Below, one piece after another: positions 47,397-59,399 of a stretch of 64,000 nt of DNA. A model generated the notes under the pieces. It was not told where the DNA came from. It did no database searches and worked only from the letters and a program-made list of their open reading frames with translations. A program made the translations under genes and the position numbers. Each line of letters begins with the position of its first letter. Position 1 is the first letter of the stretch. The DNA is from Leuctra nigra (taxonomy: Eukaryota; Arthropoda; Insecta; Plecoptera; Leuctridae): the NCBI GenBank assembly GCA_934045905.1, contig OW203762.1, positions 52,911,411 to 52,975,410 of the forward strand, read 5' to 3'.

Positions 47397-48945
47397 CAGC
47401 ACAGGATGCAATATAAAACGGCTTCCACACACAAGGATGGGGATTTCAGTGGGGCTGAGCTTTTCATATACTGCGTTGTGGTAGTCCGCTGAACCAACTC
47501 TTTCTCTGGATTGGCATTAGCAATAACTAATTACAAATGACAAGTGCGACAGAATATTAATTGGTATCCACTATTGACCTTCTCGAATAGCTGCATTTAC
47601 AGTTAATTTTCATCTGACTGATTCAATGATTTATATATTTTTGAAGAAATTACAAGAAAAGAATACTGCAGTAATATAAATGGTCCACCAAATTCTAAAA
47701 AATGAATGATGTAAATACAAAATATGTAGCCTAATTCCTATCGGCGAAGTTTCATCTGCAGGTATGACATCTTGCCTGCATGTTACTAGTCGATGACCTT
47801 CCAAACCACTACTGGGACAAATGGGTGAAGAGAAGTCTTCTTTCCTCAAAGTGTCAAGAACTTCCTGCGAATATCTCTGTTGTAATCTCAATATTAAATA
47901 CCGTTTAATTACGAGCCTCTTGTAAATTAATTATGTAGAATCTCGTCTTAGCATTAATCCTGCAATTTGTGATGGAAGATTTCTTAGCAAATAGAAACGT
48001 GCATGACGTATTTATTATGTGGAGAATGAATGCTAGGAGTCTTGGAAAGTCAGGTCTTTACAGGTTCTAAAAGTGCAGCAAGATCGCCACGACGTAAACC
48101 CAATCTGTATAGTCCACATTCGTTTAGAGGCGATTCTCTTGTTAGAAATCGGTTTGTCATGCCCGTAATGTCACTTTTCAGTGGCTGTAAACAACTGCTG
48201 CTGTAAGTTACCAGACGTGCTCGATTGCATCCTAGCAACACCCCGAGATCATTAAACAGAAAAGAATAAGAGGCTTATGCAGCTTGATTGATAAGATTAT
48301 TTACTAACTTGTTATTGCTAAAGGTGTTGTTAATAAAGTAACCCATATTTCTCACTCGGCCTTACACAATTCACTCCCCAATGATAATCACTATACGAGA
48401 ATGTCAGGTACACTTGGCCAAAGTAAAAACGGCATTCTAAAGAAACGGATTGGCTGATATAGATTTGCTGGCATCATCCGATGAACCATCTAACACTAAG
48501 TTGTAAGTGAGCTCTGATATAGTAATTGATAATAGCAAGGATTGATTGTCAAGGAACCTGACCCGCTACGTCGTTGAAATACCGCTTTTACGTTGGTCGA
48601 GTGTTCTTGAGTTGACGCAAATGTATGAAAACAACTTGTGCACAATATAATCAGTACATTTATGAACACTTGAGCCGTGCACAGGAAAAGCACAATGCAT
48701 GCTATGACATGACCAGTTACATTGTGTAATGACTGTGTTTTCTTAGAGTGTTTTTCTCGATGTTTCTGGTTCAAACAGCTGTAATTCAGTTGTCATCATT
48801 TAGTTGATACTCGATGAAGAAATCATTGATTACGTCAATTTCATGTTTCTAGCAATATAACTATTTATGTAAGGTACTATGCCTTTAAATATGGTAAGTT
48901 ACATTTCAAATATGTTTCTCACAACTCAGGTGGAATGATGATCTA

Positions 48946-49590
48946 TTAAGGCGATTCGACCGCAAAAAGATGTGCTACTACCTGTTCATATTTTGTTAGA
49001 GGGAGTTGGTAACATACGATATCAAGTGAAAATAGTCAATTTTTTGGGCCACAAAAATTTCCGGGACATTTTCAAATGTGTGCAATACATGTTACTGGGG
49101 CAAAAGAATAGACACAACCATTCGTTTGAATGAGCTGAAATTTGGAGAGATTATCCATGATATATGTAGTTATTTATGGGCTGCCTCCGTCTTCCATTTT
49201 TTCTATCAATTTTAATTTTTTTTTTACGCTCCCAATTTTGCATTAAAATATTGCTTTTTATAATAGTCTACAATCAAAGAAAGAATGAAGATATCGAAAT
49301 TTGAGGGCAGCCGGGATATCCGCCTGTTCTTCATAAACAAAACGAGTACTCGTGGAAGTCTGCAGTGTGAATGGTGGGGCTTAAATCGTGGCCCCTGTAA
49401 ATATGTTTATTTTCAAAAATCAAAAAGTCAAAATTTTACGGTACAACAATAATGTGTTAAAAAAGATACAGTGAAATGTAGAATCACTTTCTGAATGAGA
49501 AAAATGCCCTCCCGACTCTTTGAGTGCAGTAGTTACGCCAATAACATGATTTATATTTTTAGTCACGTGGTATCGCTCGAATCGCGTTAA
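48946..49590. mobile_element. TTAA-bounded inverted-terminal-repeat element, about 640 bp
   Basis: The left end TTAAGGCGATTCGA is inverted at the right end as TCGAATCGCGTTAA (one mismatch). TTAA at both outer edges fits the target duplication known for piggyBac-type elements. The interior is AT-rich and non-coding, so this would be a non-autonomous copy. The short terminal repeat leaves room for coincidence. Confidence 0.45.
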
Positions 49591-50038
49591 ATACTAATTA
49601 TTATACATTTGACAAGATTAGATAGTTTAATCAATATTTAATGAATAACCCATTGAAAATGATTGTGATTACAATCTTACTTGGATCGTCAAATACAACT
49701 ACAATTCCTAAATTAAATTGTCTCTGTGGGAAAATTTAATCGAGTTTTTATAAAATGTCAGTTACTTTGAGAATATTGTTCTCGCTTTGCTGAGCTTTCC
49801 TTATTTGGATTTGAACTTTTCTGTTCATAAATCTCAAAATTAAATTCAATAAGTAGAAATAGCTATAATTAGTTGAGAACTTCTCTCACTTAGAGAAGAC
49901 ATGAAAAGTGCACGAGCAGGTGCATGTAAGGTGCTACTTGTCACTTTGAAACTATCAAAGTAACATTGCAATCACAATCATTTTCAATAGATTATTCATT
50001 AAATATTGATTAAACTATCTAATCTTAATAATTATTAG
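49591..50038. mobile_element. Fold-back element with 62-bp inverted arms
   Basis: Positions 49614-49675 and 49965-50026 are inverted copies matching at 59 of 62 bases by my alignment, around a spacer of 289 bp. Outside the arms, weaker complementarity (CTAATTATTAT / ATAATTATTAG) reaches TTAA at 49587-49590 and 50039-50042, so this element may share a TTAA with its left neighbour. No coding frame is present. Confidence 0.7.
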
Positions 50039-50077
50039 TTAATATACTTTTAAGTGAGATTAAGCTTGCAAGTGGCG

Positions 50078-50091
50078 GTTGCTATAGCAAC
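50078..50091. promoter_or_regulatory. X-box-like palindrome (RFX-type site)
   Basis: GTTGCTATAGCAAC is a perfect 14-bp palindrome and close to the RFX X-box consensus GTTGCCATGGCAAC. It lies about 35 bp beyond the fold-back element. No adjacent gene could be identified, so a regulatory role is only possible. Confidence 0.35.
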
Positions 50092-52207
50092 TTGTTCTGG
50101 CATTGTCTTTGTGGTACGATCACATGAATATTGTATCCATCAAGCCAGTGGCATGACAATGATTCAATTATCTCATTGTATTCGGGCGCTTTTGCTTGCT
50201 GTGTGAGCCCTGTGTGTTCTCTAGAGCACTGACTCGTTCAATCATTGATCAAACCATTGATGTTCAAAATTTCTGTTAAAACAAGGACCCGAACGAACTT
50301 AAACTATTTACTACTCTACTTTATGTAGATAATTAATATATTTCTGTAACACAAGCTTCGTAGAATTCAAAGAAAATAATAATTTTTATAAACCGCACCG
50401 AAAAGTGACAAATCATAAAAGAGTATTTAATTGTAATTGCTTTATTTCAGCTTTTGTTCAGTGTAAATCAGAACCCCTTTTGGTAGAGCACGAGCCCCGG
50501 ATACTTTTCACTCATTGTTCTATCATTGTTAACCTTTTCAGAATTACATGTGGCGCCTCTGAACTGTGATTTGACGAAGACGTACAAAACTCCAGAAACG
50601 TCACACTATCATAAGAGCTGTCATAAATGTTTAATTTGAAAGCTCGTGAGCCACAGACGATGCAAATTGCGAACCTTGAGACACATCCATGTGGAACAAT
50701 TAACACATATGTTCTCGTGATGAAATGGAAGTAATTATGATACAAGGCCTGGTAAATAAGTGTCAGGCAGTCATTAGGCGCTCAGCAAATTACTACAAAA
50801 GACGCTCATTTCACGTACAATTCTGCCGCATTGATGTGTGCCGCATGTAGCTCGAGAAACGGTATCATTAAAAGTTACTGAGTTAAAAGAGTTACCTTGA
50901 ATTAAAATGTATTTGAACGTAATCATTTTTACATCTTTGATCCACCCTTACAAATTTAGATTTGCTGCTCTGTAGTAAATTGGATGTGAAATTGTATGTA
51001 ATACCAACCAGTTCATTTTTGTTCTGTAAATTTGATGTACCAAAAGAATGCTATCTAATAATCCAATTAAGACAACAATGAGATGATTTAAGTTGACAGT
51101 TCGGCGTGACGGGATCACGGTCAAGCGAAGGTGACCAGTTGAGTGTCACCTTTGACACGGCCACGTCATCGTCAGCGTTAATGAAGAGGGGGCCAACTGA
51201 ATTAATCATTCGCCAATCAGGACGCCCCCGCTCTGGGGACACCAGCACTGAGACCAGGGAAATCAGGACAAGTTTGATCGTTGTTATTTCCTCCTCGGCG
51301 GTTCAGGGAAATGGAAGGTAGAAAACCCGGCGCCTAAATCAACTTGGCTCGCGCAGAGTGAAGCGTTGTTTTCCTCGTTCGCTCGCAGTGCAAGTTGCGT
51401 GTCTGCAAGAACATTTCACGGATAAAGCGCGTGCCAACACTTTTACTTTACCTTCCACAGGCTTGAAATTAGATTTTCAGCGATTAATGGTACTTTACTT
51501 TATATTATAAGGGAACAAAAAGGTCAGGCGATTAATTTTACCTTATTCACAGCTCGGGTTCAATTAAGGTTCTCTTTTTATGACCATCATTAACAATTTG
51601 ATTAACTTCATAAAAGTGAATTGCACCGAATGCATATGAAGCGAGGAAGGAGTTGATATCCTATCATGAGGATCAGACAATAGCGTGGTAATGACGTCAT
51701 GACATCGCGGTCATATTTCCAGAAAGAAGGAAATTATTAAATCAGTTTGTTGGGAATATTTTTATCATTTTTATGGCAGAGTTCTTCGAGTTCCTATAAA
51801 ACCCATTAAGTAGCGGAATCTGAAAGTTGACTCGATCCAAATGGAAGTGATTGAGACAGTTCTTGTACAGCTTGCAACACCGAGGATTATGAGTAATCGA
51901 AGATATTGTTTACATGAATCTCGATTTGTAACGATGATTGTAGGTACTAAAAGCCAGTACAAAGTTCACTGCAATCTTCTGATGATCAGACTTGCATTGC
52001 TCGGGTATAGACTGTCCGATAGTTACCTTCCACATAGGCGTAGTGCGCTCATAGTTTATCTGGCTGATAGTTATCATCCCTCTATACTAGAGACTTCAAA
52101 ATAATTCTATTTAGCAGATGAAACATTGTAATTAATTAAACTGAGCGATGTTTTCTGTTCGAAGGGATTAGAGATGGCTGATTCTACTTGCAACTCATTA
52201 TCTCGCA

Positions 52208-52243
52208 CAACGCTAACAACGCTAACAACGCTAACAACGCTAA
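52208..52243 (+). repeat. 9-bp tandem repeat, four units
   Basis: CAACGCTAA repeated four times. Confidence 0.9.
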
Positions 52244-53051
52244 ATGATGGATGTGTTGGATGAGAGCTGCATGCAGATGGTTCGACCTTGTGCAACAATT
52301 AGACTCATCAAAGATGAAGATGACCACCGCTTAGAGATAACCAATGGAGGGGGCGGAGGGGGAGTTACGTAATGCCGCTCGTGGGAGTTGGATAACACTC
52401 ATAACAATTAGAATTAATACTGACATTATCCGGATACAGCGGGAATCTCTGCGACCTTTTGTCTGAGTGCATTACGACGATCGCAACTGTGACTGGTACC
52501 GAGCTGATTACCATCGCGCCCAGCTCTCAACTCCTTCATCTAAGAATATGCGATTGCATTGTGCAAAGCGAGGCATTGTTTGAGACACACAAGTCCCAAC
52601 AATGAGATTCAGAGTCTTAGTTATGTACATTGTCTTCTCGAACTCATCATTTCATTTCCACTGCGAGACATCCGAAGTGCAGTTAGAAATTCTCTTTACG
52701 AGAAAAACGCTCTGTGCAACGCGTTGGGGAGCGAGCCTTCGTATACTTGCGATTTGATAAGTAAGCGCTTGCAAGTCTCTGCTCTATAGGCCTTGGAACT
52801 GAAGCATCAAGAAGGCAATGATGAAAGTGTAGTAGAGAGTTTCAAATATTTCAAGATTATAGAATAAAATATCCTTAAAATGGCAATAACTTTTGAAAAT
52901 AACGACGGATTAGTCTTCAAATTGGCAAAAATACGTAAAATGTTGGTCCTAATAACCATGCAAAGTTTTAAGTTGATCGGTCAAAATGTTCTAGTTTAAA
53001 TGTCAAAAATCACAGGAAATATGCAGGTTTTAAACTTTAAGCAATGTGACT

Positions 53052-53059
53052 ATTTGGAT
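53052..53059 (+). repeat. hAT target-site duplication, left
   Basis: ATTTGGAT, repeated exactly at 53787-53794. It fits the nTnnnnAn preference known for hAT targets. Confidence 0.85.
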
Positions 53060-53786
53060 TAGGGATGGAGAAAATATCGATATATCGATATATATCGATA
53101 TCAAAAAAAAATCGAAATATCGATACCTGAATATATTGAATATCGATATATTGAAATATCGAAATATCGATATATCGATATATTGAAATATTGAAATATC
53201 AATATATTGAAATATCGAAATATTGAAATATCGATATATTCGATACAATTATGTATCGACATAATATAATCGACATAATATACATAACATAATATTATGT
53301 ATTATGTATAATGTATACAATTATGTTCTTAATTGAAGTTTATACCTACTATGGCAAAATAATTCATATTTGCAGTGCAGCGTTTACAAGATTTATGGAC
53401 AATTTCTCAGATTATTCACATTTTCTTTCTTATCTGGCCGGTGACCCTATATTTTGGAACGGCTGTGTTATTTCTTTTTACATTTTCTTTTGAAATTCCT
53501 ATAGCAGTTTTAGGAGCAATTTAATACATTCATACGATATATCAATATTTCAATCTCAATATTTTATCTCAATATTTTCCATATCAATATTTCGATATTT
53601 CAATATATCGATATATCGATATTTCGATATTTCGATATTTCAATATTTCAATATATCGATATTTCGATATTTCGATATTTCAATATTTCAATATATCGAT
53701 ATATCGAAGTATCGATATATCGATATATATCGATATATAAATGATATCGATAGTCGATATCAAAATCCAAGTTCGCTCCATCCCTA
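53060..53786. mobile_element. Non-autonomous hAT-type element, 727 bp, with TATCGA-rich flanks
   Basis: Terminal inverted repeats TAGGGATGGAG (53060-53070) and CTCCATCCCTA (53776-53786) are perfect, begin with the hAT-like TAGGG, and are flanked by an 8-bp direct repeat. Just inside each end lies a 150-250-bp tract of ATATCGATATATCGAAATATT-type words that is nearly self-complementary, so each end can fold and both can pair with each other. The middle (about 53280-53530) is unique and AT-rich; the 60-codon frame there is unrecognised and no transposase is encoded. It must be mobilised in trans if at all. It lies inside an older dispersed repeat. Confidence 0.85.
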
Positions 53787-53794
53787 ATTTGGAT
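53787..53794 (+). repeat. hAT target-site duplication, right
   Basis: ATTTGGAT, partner of 53052-53059. Confidence 0.85.
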
Positions 53795-54001
53795 GCAACT
53801 TTGTAAGATTGGGGACAATGTTGGTTGCAATGACTTGTCAAAATTTCAAATTGATCGGAACAACCAATCGGAAGATTTTTAAAAAAATTTGAACCAATCA
53901 GCGGATTTCAAAAAATAGGGTCTGCAACGCACATAAATGGTTAGTACATGTGTGCAAAATTTCAGCTCGATCGAAGAAAAATTGTGACCTGTATATACAG
54001 G

Positions 54002-54043
54002 TTTTTTCTGTTACGAGGCTATATAGCCTCGTAACAGAAAAAA
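54002..54043. repeat. Perfect 42-bp palindrome without a loop
   Basis: The 21 bases TTTTTTCTGTTACGAGG plus CTAT are followed immediately by their exact reverse complement, centred between 54022 and 54023. It sits where dispersed-repeat copy 1 carries a poly(A) run. In RNA it would form a 21-bp stem limited only by loop geometry. Confidence 0.95.
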
Positions 54044-54129
54044 TATACTAAAATAAAACAGAGATCCGTGCCAAAAGTGCCAAAAGGAGTCGCTCGCTTC
54101 GGCCGCTCAATAAATCTGATTGCGTCTCT

Positions 54130-55134
54130 TGAAATTCAAATCAGAATCAAGTCATTCGATTAGTAAAATTGAACCGACTATTTGACGCAAGTTCAGGTCA
54201 ATTGTCGATCGATGAGTTCGAATGAACCAATCACATCGCTGTGTTCGACGCGCGAGATCAAGTAGGCTGTGGGCCGACAATGACATCCCGCTCGGATAGT
54301 CTTGACATTTCCAAGGGGTCACATTGCCCGAATAGCAGACCGACTTCTTGGCTGAAGTGACACTTCCCTGTTGACACGACGTTCCACAACATAGGCGCTG
54401 AGGAGTTCTTGACCGGCTGCTATCTGACAGGTGATAAGATGATCTGATTGTCATTAGAGCGGTCAGCACTTGAGACATCGCCTCCTCGTCCTGTCCTCTC
54501 ACAACCCTTGCCCTGCTGAGACCGCAGAACCTCCATCTACTTCGCGATCCTGCAGAAGCGACAATCGAAGACATCGGATTGTCCAGTCTACCTCATGTCA
54601 ACGACTGATGAATTACTCGGGTAATTCGGGAGGTAATGTTGCAAGAAGCTTTAATGACGGGTGTGGCACCTGGTACTTTGCCTGTGTCTGGGACTGGGAC
54701 TGGGACTGGGACCAACGTCTCGGACATTGGTGATACAACCTAACACAACCCTACAACCAATACAACCCTAACTGACATACGTCAGTTATATAACGGGGAT
54801 TTGCTCCCTTTATTATTCTCCCAGAGCTGACAGTGACAGTTCAAAGTCAAGCAAAATTATAACATCGTATTTTTGCGTTCTTCAAATGAAAACTAAAAGT
54901 AATTTTCTTTTACAAAGTATATATACATACCTAAGCTTACTTTCCAATTCCTTTTACAAAATCATCCATGCTCGTTGAATAAGCCGACTAATTATTCTCT
55001 AGACTAGTGAATTGCGTTGACTAATTCAGTAACCAATTAGTCACAACTCACAAGTGACGTCAATTATTGATCTTCTGTGCTCGTTCATAAGCAACGGCTA
55101 ATTGCATTCATCAGCGCGTTTCCGTCGCCATAGC
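54130..55134. other. Intergenic DNA, no gene recognised
   Basis: A 140-codon minus-strand frame at 54152-54574 has no recognisable domain. Short simple repeats occur: TGGGAC four times at 54688-54711, then ACAACCC/ACAACC words to about 54770. Confidence 0.4.
54688..54711 (+). repeat. (TGGGAC)4 hexamer repeat
   Basis: Four perfect copies. Confidence 0.9.
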
Positions 55135-58100
55135 TCTGAATATGTCGCAAGTGCCGGACTCAATCCTTCGCCATAGCTCTGAATATGTCGCAAGTGCCGG
55201 ACTCAATCCTTCCTAGCTCTGGATATGTCGCAAGTTGCCGGACTCAATCCTTCGCCATAGCTCTGAATATGTCGCAAGTGCCGGACTCAATCCGTCGCCA
55301 TAGCTCTGAATATGTCGCAAGTGCCGGACTCAATCCTTCGCCATAGCTCTGAATATGTCGCAAGTGCCGGACTCAATCCTTCGCCATAGCTCTGAATATG
55401 TCGCAAGTTGCCGGACTCAATCCTTTGCCATAGCTCTGAATATGTCGCAAGTGCCGGACTCAATCCTTCGCCATAGCTCTGAATATGTCGCAAGTGCCGG
55501 ACTCAATCCTTCGCCATAGCTCTGAATATGTCGCAAGTGCCGGACTCAATCCTTCGCCATAGCTCTGAATATGTCGCAAGTGCCGGACTCAATCCTTCGC
55601 CATAGCTCTGAATATGTCGCAAGTGCCGGACTCAATCCTTCGCCAAAGCTCTGAATATGTCGCAAGTGCCGGACTCAATCCGTCGCCATAGCTCTGAATA
55701 TGTCGCAAGTGCCGGACTCAATCCTTCGCCATAGCTCTGAATATGTCGCAAGTTGCCGGACTCAATCCTTCACCATAGCTCTGAATATGTCGCAAGTGCC
55801 GGACTCAATCCTTCGCCATAGCTCTGAATATGTCACAAGTTGCCGGACTCAATCCTTCGCCATAGCTCTGAATATGTCGCAAGTTGCCGGACTCAATCCT
55901 TCGCCAAAGCTCTGAATATGTCGCAAGTGCCGGACTCAATCCTTCGCCATAGCTCTGAATATGTCGCAAGTGCCGGACTCAATCCTTCGCCATAGCTCTG
56001 AATATGTCGCAAGTGCCGGACTCAATCCTTCGCCATAGCTCTGAATATGTCGCAAGTTGCCGGACTCAATCCTTCGCCATAGCTCTGAATATGTCGCAAG
56101 TGCCGGACTCAATCCTTCGCCATAGCTCTGAATATGTCGCAAGTGCCGGACTCAATCCTTCGCCATAGCTCTGAATATGTCGCAAGTGCCGGACTCAATC
56201 CTTCGCCATAGCTCTGAATATGTCGCAAGTGCCGGACTCAATCCTTCGCCATAGCTCTGAATATGTCGCAAGTGCCGGACTCAATCCTTCCTAGCTCTGA
56301 ATATGTCGCAAGTGCCGGACTCAATCCTTCGCCATAGCTCTGAATATGTCGCAAGTGCCGGACTCAATCCGTCGCCATAGCTCTGAATATGTCGCAAGTG
56401 CCGGACTCAATCCTTCGCCATAGCTCTGAATATGTCGCAAGTTGCCGGACTCAATCCTTCGCCATAGCTCTGAATATGTCGCAAGTGCCGGACTCAATCC
56501 TTCGCCATAGCTCTGAATATGTCGCAAGTGCCGGACTCAATCCTTCGCCATAGCTCTGAATATGTCGCAAGTGCCGGATTCAATCCTTCGCCATAGCTCT
56601 GAATATGTCGCAAGTGCCGGACTCAATCCTTCGCCATAGCTCTGAATATGTCGCAAGTTGCCGGACTCAATCCTTCGCCATAGCTCTGAATATGTCGCAA
56701 GTGCCGGACTCAATCCTTCGCCATAGCTCTGAATATGTCGCAAGTTGCCGGACTCAATCCTTCGCCATAGCTCTGAATATGTCGCAAGTGCCGGACTCAA
56801 TCCTTCGCCATAGCTCTGAATATGTCGCAAGTTGCCGGACTCAATCCTTCGCCATAGCTCTGAATATGTCGCAAGTGCCGGACTCAATCCTTTGCCATAG
56901 CTCTGAATATGTCGCAAGTGCCGGACTCAATCCTTCGCCATAGCTCTGAATATGTCGCAAGTGCCGGACTCAATCCTTCGCCATAGCTCTGAATATGTCG
57001 CAAGTGCCGGACTCAATCCTTCGCCATAGCTCTGAATATGTCGCAAGTGCCGGACTCAATCCTTCGCCATAGCTCTGAATATGTCGCAAGTGCCGGACTC
57101 AATCCTTCGCCATAGCTCTGAATATGTCGCAAGTGCCGGACTCAATCCTTCGCCATAGCTCTGAATATGTCGCAAGTGCCGGACTCAATCCTTCGCCATA
57201 GCTCTGAATATGTCGCAAGTGCCGGACTCAATCCTTCGCCAAAGCTCTGAATATGTCGCAAGTGCCGGACTCAATCCGTCGCCATAGCTCTGAATATGTC
57301 GCAAGTGCCGGACTCAATCCTTCGCCATAGCTCTGAATATGTCGCAAGTTGCCGGACTCAATCCTTCACCATAGCTCTGAATATGTCGCAAGTGCCGGAC
57401 TCAATCCTTCGCCATAGCTCTGAATATGTCACAAGTTGCCGGACTCAATCCTTCGCCATAGCTCTGAATATGTCGCAAGTTGCCGGACTCAATCCTTCGC
57501 CAAAGCTCTGAATATGTCGCAAGTGCCGGACTCAATCCTTCGCCATAGCTCTGAATATGTCGCAAGTGCCGGACTCAATCCTTCGCCATAGCTCTGAATA
57601 TGTCGCAAGTGCCGGACTCAATCCTTCGCCATAGCTCTGAATATGTCGCAAGTTGCCGGACTCAATCCTTCGCCATAGCTCTGAATATGTCGCAAGTGCC
57701 GGACTCAATCCTTCGCCATAGCTCTGAATATGTCGCAAGTGCCGGACTCAATCCTTCGCCATAGCTCTGAATATGTCGCAAGTGCCGGACTCAATCCTTC
57801 GCCATAGCTCTGAATATGTCGCAAGTGCCGGACTCAATCCTTCGCCATAGCTCTGAATATGTCGCAAGTGCCGGACTCAATCCTTCCTAGCTCTGAATAT
57901 GTCGCAAGTGCCGGACTCAATCCTTCGCCATAGCTCTGAATATGTCGCAAGTGCCGGACTCAATCCGTCGCCATAGCTCTGAATATGTCGCAAGTGCCGG
58001 ACTCAATCCTTCGCCATAGCTCTGAATATGTCGCAAGTTGCCGGACTCAATCCTTCGCCATAGCTCTGAATATGTCGCAAGTGCCGGACTCAATCCTTCG

Positions 58101-59399
58101 CCATAGCTCTGAATATGTCGCAAGTGCCGGACTCAATCCTTCGCCATAGCTCTGAATATGTCGCAAGTGCCGGATTCAATCCTTCGCCATAGCTCTGAAT
58201 ATGTCGCAAGTGCCGGACTCAATCCTTCGCCATAGCTCTGAATATGTCGCAAGTTGCCGGACTCAATCCTTCGCCATAGCTCTGAATATGTCGCAAGTGC
58301 CGGACTCAATCCTTCGCCATAGCTCTGAATATGTCGCAAGTTGCCGGACTCAATCCTTCGCCATAGCTCTGAATATGTCGCAAGTGCCGGACTCAATCCT
58401 TCGCCATAGCTCTGAATATGTCGCAAGTTGCCGGACTCAATCCTTCGCCATAGCTCTGAATATGTCGCAAGTGCCGGACTCAATCCTTTGCCATAGCTCT
58501 GAATATGTCGCAAGTGCCGGACTCAATCCTTCGCCATAGCTCTGAATATGTCGCAAGTGCCGGACTCAATCCTTCGCCATAGCTCTGAATATGTCGCAAG
58601 TGCCGGACTCAATCCTTCGCCATAGCTCTGAATATGTCGCAAGTGCCGGACTCAATCCTTCGCCATAGCTCTGAATATGTCGCAAGTGCCGGACTCAATC
58701 CTTCGCCATAGCTCTGAATATGTCGCAAGTGCCGGACTCAATCCTTCGCCATAGCTCTGAATATGTCGCAAGTTGCCGGACTCAATCCTTCGCCATAGCT
58801 CTGAATATGTCGCAAGTGCCGAACTCAATCCTTCGCCATAGCTCTGAATATGTCGCAAGTGCCGGACTCAATCCTTCGCCATAGCTCTGAATATGTCGCA
58901 AGTTGCCGGACTCAATCCTTTGCCATAGCTCTGAATATGTCGCAAGTGCCGGACTCAATCCTTCGCCATAGCTCTGAATATGTCGCAAGTGCCGGACTCA
59001 ATCCTTCGCCATAGCTCTGAATATGTCGCAAGTGCCGGACTCAATCCTTTGCCATAGCTCTGAATATGTCGCAAGTGCCGGACTCAATCCTTCGCCATAG
59101 CTCTGAATATGTCGCAAGTGCCGGACTCAATCCTTCGCCATAGCTCTGAATATGTCGCAAGTTGCCGGACTCAATCCTTCGCCATAGCTCTGAATATGTC
59201 ACAAGTTGCCGGACTCAATCCTTCGCCATAGCTCTGAATATGTCGCAAGTTGCCGGACTCAATCCTTCGCCATAGCTCTGAATATGTCGCAAGTTCCGGA
59301 CTCAATCCTTCGCCATAGCTCTGAATATGTCGCAAGTTGCCGGACTCAATCCTTCCTAGCTCTGAATATGTCGCAAGTGCCGGACTCAATCCTTCCTAG
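55135..59399. repeat. 43/44-bp tandem array, about 98 units, with 1,596-bp internal duplication
   Basis: The unit begins TCGCCATAGCTCTGAATATG and ends CCGGACTCAATCCT. It is 43 bp with AAGTGCCGG and 44 bp with AAGTTGCCGG. Other variants include TTTGCCATAG, ACCATAG, CCAAAGC, CCGTCGCC, a short CCTTCCTAGC junction form and a single GGATTCAATCC. The order of variants from about 55440 returns at 57036 with an offset of 1,596 bp: GGATTCAATCC at 56576 and 58172, and the CCTTCCTAGC form at 56288 and 57884. Recurrent 68- and 126-codon frames are readings of three-unit cycles. The array ends in CCTTCCTAGCTCT, where the 42-bp array begins. Confidence 0.96.

Larger units (their letters stand above)
46113..48945. 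other. Intergenic DNA right of the LINE
   Basis: No gene is supported. It contains a long GAA microsatellite and a poly(G) run (listed separately), and CpG-rich sequence at 47150-47340. Serine- or leucine-rich frames at 46568-46946 are readings of the microsatellite. Confidence 0.4.
50043..52700. other. AT-rich intergenic DNA
   Basis: No gene is supported. Contains an X-box-like palindrome at 50078, a CRE-like TGACGTCATGACATC near 51691 and a 9-bp tandem repeat at 52208. Confidence 0.4.
52701..54129 (+). repeat. Dispersed repeat family, copy 2, split by a hAT element
   Basis: Blocks match copy 1 (28448-29104) in order: AACGCTCTGTGCAACGCGTT, AAAATGTTGGTCCT with TTGATCGG, ACATGTGTGCAAAATTTCAG, and CAGAGATCCGTGCCAAA with CGCTCGCTTCGG and CGTCTCTT. 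Inside the copy a module (GTTGG..., then a TGCAAAATTTCAA-like word, then TTGATCGG) occurs three times, near 52940, 53830 and 53945. The hAT insertion at 53060-53786 divides it. Without that insertion the copy is about 700 bp, near the size of copy 1. Confidence 0.6.

Noticed and set aside
55135..59399. CRISPR-like array (short direct repeats at regular spacing)
   Set aside because: The 43/44-bp units are contiguous tandem copies with no unique spacers, and the window is eukaryotic.
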